Source of the DNA: Desulfonatronospira sp.
Lineage (GTDB): Bacteria; Desulfobacterota; Desulfovibrionia; Desulfovibrionales; Desulfonatronovibrionaceae
DNA length: 8,881 bases
Direction: 5' to 3'
NCBI GenBank assembly: GCA_003563255.1
Contig: PWSL01000219.1
Location: 1-8,881 of the forward strand
Shown here: one piece after another, positions 4,215 to 8,881 of the stretch
Layout: every line of letters starts with the position of its first letter
Numbering within the stretch: position 1 is the stretch's first letter
Position numbers and translations under genes: made by a program
The notes under the pieces: generated by a model
What the model saw: only the letters and a program-made list of their open reading frames with translations
Database searches by the model: none
Told to the model about the DNA's origin: nothing

Positions 4215-6431
4215 ATGCCAAATATATTTCAGGACCTGTCAGCTGATCTCAAGCCAAGGGTCTTTTTTCCGGCCGTGAGCATTGGTCTTATCCTGGGCCT
4301 GCTGGTTGTTATTCTGGAGATATCCTTTGCAGCCATGATATTTGCCGGTGAATTGAGTCACCTGGCCATCAGGGGAGCCGGCCTGACCCTGTTTGGCGGT
4401 TTTATTTGCTGTCTGGTGGTGGCTTTGACCAGTTCATTTAAGTCCAGCATCAGCGTAGCCCAGGATGCTCCAGCTGCCATCTTCTCCGGAGCTGCCGCCG
4501 CCATGGCCGCCCAGACCCTGACCGGTACCGGTGATATGTTCATGACCATTGTGGCCGGGCTTATGCTTTCCACCCTGCTGACCACTGTATTTCTGTTTCT
4601 TGTGGCCAGATTCAGGCTGGTCCATTTTTTCAGATATATACCCTATCCGGTTATCGGCGGGTTTCTGGCCGGTTCCGGATGGATTCTCAGTACCGGCAGC
4701 CTTGAGGTCATGCTTGGAGCCAAGCTGGATTTGCTGAATCCAGGAATGCTTCTGGGTGCTTCATCTCTGGTTCTCTGGCTTCCGGGCACTGCGCTGGCTG
4801 TAGTTCTTTTCAGCGTCCTCAGAAAATTTTCCCATTTTACCATCCTTCCTGCCGCCTTAATCCTGGGAGTGGCGGTTTTTCATCTTGCCCTTTTTCTTGC
4901 TGACATCTCCCTGGACCAGGCCAGGGAAGCCGGACTTCTGTTTGAAGCCCTGGGCACTGGCGGGCTGTGGCCGGTTTTCTCCTGGTCGGACATGACCACT
5001 GTCAACTGGCAGGCAGTGTTTTCTCAATTGCCTGTGCTTTTGACCATTCCCTTTATTGCCCTGATGGGGCTGCTTCTGAACATGAACGGTATTGAGCTGG
5101 CCTCAGGCAGAGAAATCCACATGAACAGAGAAATCATGGCCAACAGCCTGGGCAATTTTCTGGCCGGTCTGGGAGGATCTCATGCCGGGTACAGCGCCCT
5201 GAGTCTTTCCATGCTGGGTTTAAAAACAGGAGCCTACTCAAGAATTGTGGGTCTGACCGCGGCTGTAGTGATGGGGTTGACCCTTTTCTGGGGCGGTTTT
5301 CTGGTTTCAATTTTCCCCAAAGCTGTTCTTGGAGGTTTTCTCATGCTCCTGGGATTTTTTTTCCTCTGGGACTGGGTGGTGGAAAGCAGAAAAAAAATGG
5401 TCTGGTCGGATTATCTCATTGTCCTGGTCATTCTGGTTATTATTGCCTGGCTTGGATTTTTTCAGGGAGTCATGCTGGGTATTCTTCTGTCGGTTATCCT
5501 TTTTGTGGTCAGGTTCAGTCAGGTCCCTGTGCTGAGAAATGCTTCCTCAGGCCTTAATATCCAAAGCTCCAGAGTCAGACCTCTGCCTCATAAAAAAATT
5601 CTGCTGGAGCAGGCGTCCAGAATCAGGGTTTTCAGGCTGTCAGGCTATCTTTTTTTCGGGTCTGTAAATTCTCTGGTGGAAAATATTGATAAACAGATGC
5701 AGGGTGGTTCTGATAAATATTTTGCGGTCATGGATTTTTCTGATACCACAGGTGTGGATGTATCTTCTGTAAGCGCTTTTGTCAGGCTCATGAACAGACT
5801 TGGAAGTTACGGAGCAGAGGTGGTGTTCACCGGTGCTTCTCCGCTTTTTCTGTATCAGCTGAACCAGCACCTGGGCCTGCTGCACAGTCATGAGCACTTT
5901 AAATCCTTTCCAGAGCTTGACCATGGGCTGGAATGGGCTGAAGACAGGATCATTGAAGAGCAGTTAAGGCTTTTTGAAACAGGCGAAGACATCCATGCCC
6001 GGACCAGGCTGTTTGACTGCGTTGCTGATGAAATGCTCTGCAGGCTGGAACAGCTGGAACAGGCTGAAAAGGTTATGCATCAGCTGGATGATTATGCCGG
6101 CCATCTGCAGCTGGAAACAGACCAGGTGCTCATCAGACCTGGAGAGAAAGCAGGAGGAATTTACTGGATCCAACAGGGAAAGGTCCATGAAGTTCATCAT
6201 GACGGGGTGAAGGAGATTTCAGGGGCTGAGTTCGGGCCTGGTGATGTCATCAACCTGAAGGGTTTTTTTCAGGATACACCGGTTCCCGGACTTTACAAGG
6301 CAGGATCAGCCTGCAGGATATTATATTTCAGCCGGGAAAACCTGAATTCTCTCCAGAAACATCATCCGGCAGGGGCTGCAATGCTTTACTCGGTCCTGCT
6401 CAAATCTGTGACTGCTCAGCCAGGTATTTGA
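4215..6431 (+). CDS. SulP-family inorganic anion transporter with STAS and cyclic-nucleotide-binding-like domains
   Basis: The 738-residue inner-membrane protein has about ten or more hydrophobic helices over residues 15-435, with SulP landmarks such as SVAQDAPAAIFSG (80-92) and the FLAGLGGSHAGYSALS segment (315-330). A STAS domain follows (about 468-585) with the signature DFSDTTGVDVSSVSAF (507-522). A linker of charged helices (about 586-628) leads to a cyclic-nucleotide-binding-like fold (629-733) containing IYWIQQGKV. SulP proteins move sulfate, bicarbonate or other anions, and STAS domains modulate them. In the nucleotide fold the usual phosphate-cassette motif (GE-x-A ... R-T/A-A) is replaced by GDVINLKGFFQDTPVPGLY, without the expected Glu and Arg. 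Binding of cAMP or cGMP is therefore doubtful, and the fold may serve as a structural or different sensor. Substrate is not deducible. A -35-like TTTACA near 4148 lacks a good -10. Confidence 0.92.
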   Translation: MPNIFQDLSADLKPRVFFPAVSIGLILGLLVVILEISFAAMIFAGELSHLAIRGAGLTLFGGFICCLVVALTSSFKSSISVAQDAPAAIFSGAAAAMAAQTLTGTGDMFMTIVAGLMLSTLLTTVFLFLVARFRLVHFFRYIPYPVIGGFLAGSGWILSTGSLEVMLGAKLDLLNPGMLLGASSLVLWLPGTALAVVLFSVLRKFSHFTILPAALILGVAVFHLALFLADISLDQAREAGLLFEALGTGGLWPVFSWSDMTTVNWQAVFSQLPVLLTIPFIALMGLLLNMNGIELASGREIHMNREIMANSLGNFLAGLGGSHAGYSALSLSMLGLKTGAYSRIVGLTAAVVMGLTLFWGGFLVSIFPKAVLGGFLMLLGFFFLWDWVVESRKKMVWSDYLIVLVILVIIAWLGFFQGVMLGILLSVILFVVRFSQVPVLRNASSGLNIQSSRVRPLPHKKILLEQASRIRVFRLSGYLFFGSVNSLVENIDKQMQGGSDKYFAVMDFSDTTGVDVSSVSAFVRLMNRLGSYGAEVVFTGASPLFLYQLNQHLGLLHSHEHFKSFPELDHGLEWAEDRIIEEQLRLFETGEDIHARTRLFDCVADEMLCRLEQLEQAEKVMHQLDDYAGHLQLETDQVLIRPGEKAGGIYWIQQGKVHEVHHDGVKEISGAEFGPGDVINLKGFFQDTPVPGLYKAGSACRILYFSRENLNSLQKHHPAGAAMLYSVLLKSVTAQPGI

Positions 6432-6486
6432 GCGGCTGAATAGAGGCAGCGCCTGAACTGGACTATATTTTTCCGCCCTGGACGGG

Positions 6487-6503
6487 GGCCTCAGGCCTGT
6501 TTT
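6487..6503 (+). terminator. Weak terminator candidate after the SulP gene
   Basis: A short ggcc / ggcc stem with a tca loop (6487-6497) is followed by tgtttt. The 4-bp stem is short for an intrinsic terminator, but its position 56 bp after the stop of the rightward gene fits. Confidence 0.2.
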
Positions 6504-6569
6504 ACTGCCGGCTGCCAACTTTTCTGTCGTCTGGTGCCAACTTTTTTCCAGGTTTTCTTTCAGACCACT

Positions 6570-6840
6570 CCCTGAAAGTCTGGTTTGAGCGTTCTTGACC
6601 AGGGGAAGGACCAGCACCTTTTTAACTGCTGCGCCATGACGCCTGTGAGCTCGATCCGTACGGCCCCGGCCACTGGTATCACCAAGCAATTTCCAGTTGG
6701 AAGCCAGATAGCAGCCTCGTGTGAAAACGCTGCCTGTCTACAAGAGTCTCCACCAGCAATGGTTCAAGACCATAACTGCTCAAAAATGGCTGCCCTGGAA
6801 TTATAAAGACAACCTGCCCAGCCAGTAACCATTTGCCCCC
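6570..6840 (-). pseudogene. DUF4338 (DruA-like) C-terminal remnant with a frameshift
   Basis: Leftward, one frame reads SSYGLEPLLVETLVDRQRFHT down to about 6718. The next frame then reads GCYLASNWKLLGDTSGRGR, TDRAHRR and VKKVLVLPLVKNAQTRL. Together these match the end of DUF4338 proteins (YG-x-P-LLETFVD...RF-GTCY-AANW..LG-T-GRGR-D...YPL), the family of Druantia DruA and of many transposon-linked proteins. A single extra base near 6714-6720 explains the frame change. The N-terminal part toward 6980 is too degraded to recognise, and the right-hand frame runs into the ATPase gene. Downstream of about 6570 the frame stays open into the antisense of the SulP gene, so the natural stop appears lost. 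It is non-functional. Defence versus transposon origin cannot be decided; no other Druantia gene is present. Confidence 0.65.
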
Positions 6841-6982
6841 AACCCGGATACCCGACCTTTGCCCTGTAACTTTCATGCCTCCAAGGCAAAGGTCTGGCCA
6901 GGTATGTACCTGCCGACCTCTCTTAAGCTGCTCACTGCGCATCCAAGCCCACCCGCCAACTGGTTCCAAAATTTTTTTGCAC

Positions 6983-8398
6983 TTACGCAGTTCTGCCGGA
7001 AGGACACCAGGAAAGGGACGCCAGGTGCACATTGTCCTGACTTCGGGCCAGGTCCATCATGGCTTCGGTAAATCCGGACTGGCTGAAGAAAACATAGTGT
7101 TTTTCAGAGGCGTCCGGCAAAGGAACGTTTTGTGCCTTTTCCATCAATTGCCGGTAAACATCTGCATCCACAGGTGCGGCAGTATACTTGCACTCACCTA
7201 ATACAGCATGCTCCCGGTTCTCAGTGACGCCCAGAAGATCTATCTCCACATCCTTGTCCCACCATCTGCCTGCCTGGATCAGCTTAATATGCGGCGATTT
7301 GACAAGCCCCTTCTGCATAAGCCGCTGCCTGCATATGTCTTCGTACACAAAACTGACATGACTTGACCTGAATTGATCTTTGATCTTTTTAATAACTACT
7401 TCAGTGCTCTCAATCTCCAGGTAGCTTCTATAGGGATGGACGAATCTGAACCAGAAACTGATGAAATTGTCTGTAATTCGATACAGGCCTTTTTTGCTTT
7501 TTTCCGGGTTCTTTTCAGTGATGGGAACTTCTCTGACAATGAGATCCAGTTCCTGCAGGGTTTTGAGATATTTTGTCAGCCCGGACTGGTTCATGCCCAG
7601 GGCAGAGGAGATCCTGCCCAGCTTTCTGTTGCCGGCTGCAATGGTTTTGATCAGGGAAAAGTAAGTTCCAGTTTCGCCGAATTCTTTTTCCAGTAAAAAA
7701 ACCGGCTCTTCAAATAAAAAGCTCTGCCTGGACAGAATATTTTTTTCTATGGCCTGGAAGATATCCGCGGCTGGTGTAAACAGTTCAATATATTTGGGCA
7801 CCCCTCCGGTCACAGCATAGTACTCGATGAGGTTGATGCGCTCAGGGTGTTTGAAAAAGAGTCCATAATCCTGATATGCAATCTGATCCAGCCTGATCTG
7901 TCCGGTCCGTCTTCCATACAGGGGACTGGAATAGGAGAGAGCCTGCTCCACCATCATGCCCACGAGAGAGCCGCAGAGGATGACCATGGACCTGGATCCG
8001 GCCAGCATCTGATCCCAGATTCTCTGGAAAATGGAAGGAAAAGATGTCCGGGCCTTGCCCAGGTATTGAAATTCATCAATGGCAATGATCTTCTTTTTTT
8101 CCGGCTGGTGCTCATTAAGCACGGAAAAGATTTCATCCCATTCCAGAAGGACATCTTTTTTAAGTAAGGTGTTATGTGTGAAATCCGAGACTGCGTGTTG
8201 AAAGTTTCTCCTGTTTTCCCGTTCTGATTCCTCTGTAGCCAAAAAATAAAAAGCGTTTTTTTCCTGAATGAATTGCTTGATCAGGGTGGTTTTGCCTATC
8301 CTTCTGCGACCATAAAGGATTACCAGCGAGGCCCTGTCCTGAGCAAACTCATCCTCAAGGAATTGAATCTCTTTCTTTCTACCAATAAAAATTGACAT
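6983..8398 (-). CDS. AAA-type ATPase (ATPase_2) with winged-helix and DUF234 nuclease-like domain
   Basis: The 471-residue protein starts with the typical IFIGRKKEIQFLE, has Walker A GRRRIGKT (30-37), Walker B IIAIDE (104-109) and the sensor-like LCGS (141-144). A winged-helix region follows (about 245-312, LGMNQSGLTKYLKTL), then the DUF234 domain from about 318. DUF234 carries PD-(D/E)XK-like residues E385-x-D387 (VEIDLLG) and E402-x-K404 (GECKY). Proteins of this ATPase_2/DUF234 class are common in archaea and bacteria, often near mobile DNA; their biological role is not established. The gene is monocistronic. Its start lies 6 nt after the -10 of a perfect promoter and has no ribosome binding site, implying a leaderless mRNA. 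Its 3' end approaches the DUF4338 remnant. The last ~10 residues (SWCPSGRTA) do not look conserved and may be altered. Confidence 0.9.
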   Translation of the reverse strand: MSIFIGRKKEIQFLEDEFAQDRASLVILYGRRRIGKTTLIKQFIQEKNAFYFLATEESERENRRNFQHAVSDFTHNTLLKKDVLLEWDEIFSVLNEHQPEKKKIIAIDEFQYLGKARTSFPSIFQRIWDQMLAGSRSMVILCGSLVGMMVEQALSYSSPLYGRRTGQIRLDQIAYQDYGLFFKHPERINLIEYYAVTGGVPKYIELFTPAADIFQAIEKNILSRQSFLFEEPVFLLEKEFGETGTYFSLIKTIAAGNRKLGRISSALGMNQSGLTKYLKTLQELDLIVREVPITEKNPEKSKKGLYRITDNFISFWFRFVHPYRSYLEIESTEVVIKKIKDQFRSSHVSFVYEDICRQRLMQKGLVKSPHIKLIQAGRWWDKDVEIDLLGVTENREHAVLGECKYTAAPVDADVYRQLMEKAQNVPLPDASEKHYVFFSQSGFTEAMMDLARSQDNVHLASLSWCPSGRTA

Positions 8399-8404
8399 TT
8401 AGAC

Positions 8405-8433
8405 ATTATATTTTACAAAGTTACGTCTGTCAA
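8405..8433 (-). promoter_or_regulatory. Perfect-consensus sigma-70 promoter for the DUF234 ATPase gene
   Basis: On the minus strand TTGACA (8433-8428), a 17-bp spacer and TATAAT (8410-8405) match the consensus at all 12 positions. Six bases (GTCTAA) separate the -10 from ATG 8398. With a -10 at -12 to -7, +1 falls on the A of the start codon. The transcript should be leaderless. Confidence 0.85.
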
Positions 8434-8440
8434 TTATAAT
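8412..8440 (+). promoter_or_regulatory. Divergent near-consensus sigma-70 promoter reading right
   Basis: On the plus strand TTTACA (8412-8417), a 17-bp spacer and TATAAT (8435-8440) match 11 of 12 consensus bases. It overlaps the leftward promoter almost completely, so the two should compete for polymerase. The predicted start near 8447 would give a ~200-nt leader before the gene at 8651. Confidence 0.6.
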
Positions 8441-8445
8441 AATTC

Positions 8446-8460
8446 ATTTTATTATAAAAT
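8446..8460. repeat. AT-rich palindrome at the predicted rightward transcript start
   Basis: Perfect arms atttta (8446-8451) and taaaat (8455-8460) surround tta. It lies at and just after the predicted rightward +1, a position typical of an operator. In such AT-rich DNA chance palindromes are common, so the call is weak. Confidence 0.25.
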
Positions 8461-8481
8461 TTTTTATTTTTTTCCCATGGA

Positions 8482-8618
8482 CAAATGACCCTGACAAGGA
8501 AAGCCTGGCCTGGTTTGATCATACTGGCGAATACAAATATCTTGACCCCCAAGCCCGAAACGCATTATATGATAAGTACGATACGAAATATTCTAGCGAT
8601 TTAAGCAGGCGGGATTGA
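8482..8618 (+). pseudogene. Possible C-terminal gene fragment of unknown family
   Basis: A rightward frame without a start codon reads NDPDKESLAWFDHTGEY and KYLDPQARNALYDKYDTKYS before TGA at 8616-8618. The composition looks coding: charged, balanced, no low-complexity runs. Upstream the frame runs straight into the AT-rich promoter region, as if the 5' part was deleted. I do not recognise the family. An overlapping 39-codon ATG frame at about 8484-8603 looks less protein-like. Confidence 0.3.
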
Positions 8619-8624
8619 GCCGCC
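8608..8624. repeat. GC-rich hairpin before the right-hand gene
   Basis: ggcgg (8608-8612) pairs with ccgcc (8620-8624) around a 7-base loop, overlapping the stop of the upstream fragment. No T-run follows within a few bases, so it is not a standard terminator. It would lie in the leader of the gene at 8651. Confidence 0.3.
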
Positions 8625-8650
8625 ACAGCTAAAAATTTGAGGTAGAACCT

Positions 8651-8881
8651 ATGAGCGATGAATACGACAGCCCTTGGAAAATAGCACTGGAAAGATATTT
8701 CCCGGAATTTATGGAGTTCTATTTTCCTGAAATTTTTGCTGACATTGACTGGGGTTCAGGGTATGATTTTCTAGACAAGGAACTACAGCAGGTGACCAGG
8801 GATGCTGAACTCGGACGCAGGCATGTGGACAAGCTGGTGCGGGTACGCAGGTTGAGTGGAGATGAAGGCTGGGTATGCGTA
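8651..8881 (+). CDS. Rpn/DUF4351-like putative nuclease (transposase-like), N-terminal part, cut by window end
   Basis: The frame opens MSDEYDSPWKIALERYFPEF and continues to the right edge for 77 codons. It includes MEFYFPEIFADIDW, GYDFLDKELQQV, RDAELGRRHVDKLVRV and the start of a strand with GWVCV. This is the usual N-terminus of a family annotated as cytosolic protein, putative transposase or DUF4351-containing protein, related to PD-(D/E)XK/Rpn nucleases; the strand after DKLV normally leads to the E-x-Q/K catalytic motif, which is beyond the window. A GAGGT ribosome site (8639-8643) sits 7 nt before the ATG. It is distinct in sequence from the broken nuclease at the left end. Confidence 0.75.
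   Translation, partial: MSDEYDSPWKIALERYFPEFMEFYFPEIFADIDWGSGYDFLDKELQQVTRDAELGRRHVDKLVRVRRLSGDEGWVCV

Noticed and set aside
6833..7201. 122-codon rightward open frame across the ATPase 3' end
   Set aside because: It is antisense to the DUF234 ATPase and the DUF4338 remnant and shows no recognisable domain.
7373..8167. Rightward open frames of about 106 codons
   Set aside because: All are shadows opposite the DUF234 ATPase gene, whose Walker motifs fix the coding strand.
1..8881. CRISPR array, tRNA or rRNA genes
   Set aside because: No regularly spaced repeats with unique spacers, no tRNA cloverleaf with a TTCRA arm and acceptor, and no rRNA-like segment were seen by eye.

Overview
The window is a mobile-DNA-scarred stretch of a bacterial chromosome of moderate GC. 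The gene families (DHH/CBS phosphoesterase, SulP anion transporter, Rpn/YhgA-like nucleases, DUF234 ATPase, IS66 and DUF4338 remnants) would fit a sulfate-reducing Desulfobacterota/Desulfovibrionales-type genome. That assignment is an inference from gene content only.

Layout, left to right. 1-241 has no gene but holds two related compact foldback structures and a third hairpin. 242-1243 (minus) is an Rpn/YhgA-like PD-(D/E)XK nuclease gene whose frame is intact but broken by two in-frame stops. 1296-1445 is a complete 134-bp miniature element with perfect 14-bp terminal inverted repeats and a perfect 8-bp target duplication. 1447-1809 contains an IS66 tnpB remnant joined to one end of a related element. 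1816-3102 (minus) encodes a DHH-DHHA1-CBS-CBS protein of 428 aa. 3103-4214 is a long intergenic stretch with a multi-hairpin structure, a near-consensus leftward promoter, a second complete miniature element (3581-3757, 8-bp target duplication) and a solitary end of that same family. 4215-6431 (plus) encodes a SulP transporter with STAS and degenerate cyclic-nucleotide-binding domains. 6432-6982 holds a frameshifted DUF4338 (DruA-like) remnant. 6983-8398 (minus) encodes an AAA-type ATPase with a DUF234 nuclease-like domain. 8399-8650 is an AT-rich divergent promoter region. 8651 to the right edge (plus) starts a second Rpn/DUF4351-like protein, cut by the window end.

The only clearly intact full-length genes are the DHH/CBS protein, the SulP transporter and the DUF234 ATPase. 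They look like independent transcription units: the first two are divergent, and the SulP and ATPase genes are convergent. The most notable material is non-coding. (1) Two families of miniature elements share the end GTAAC-N-N-TT-Y-AG, and both complete copies have 8-bp target duplications. These are IS66 hallmarks, and an IS66 tnpB remnant lies between them. (2) Clusters of short hairpins on the plus strand mostly have GNA triloops; one packs two hairpins into a three-way junction with no unpaired junction bases. (3) A perfect-consensus promoter places the ATPase start codon at the predicted +1, implying a leaderless mRNA, and it overlaps a divergent promoter for the right-hand gene. I did not find one clearly novel multi-gene system.
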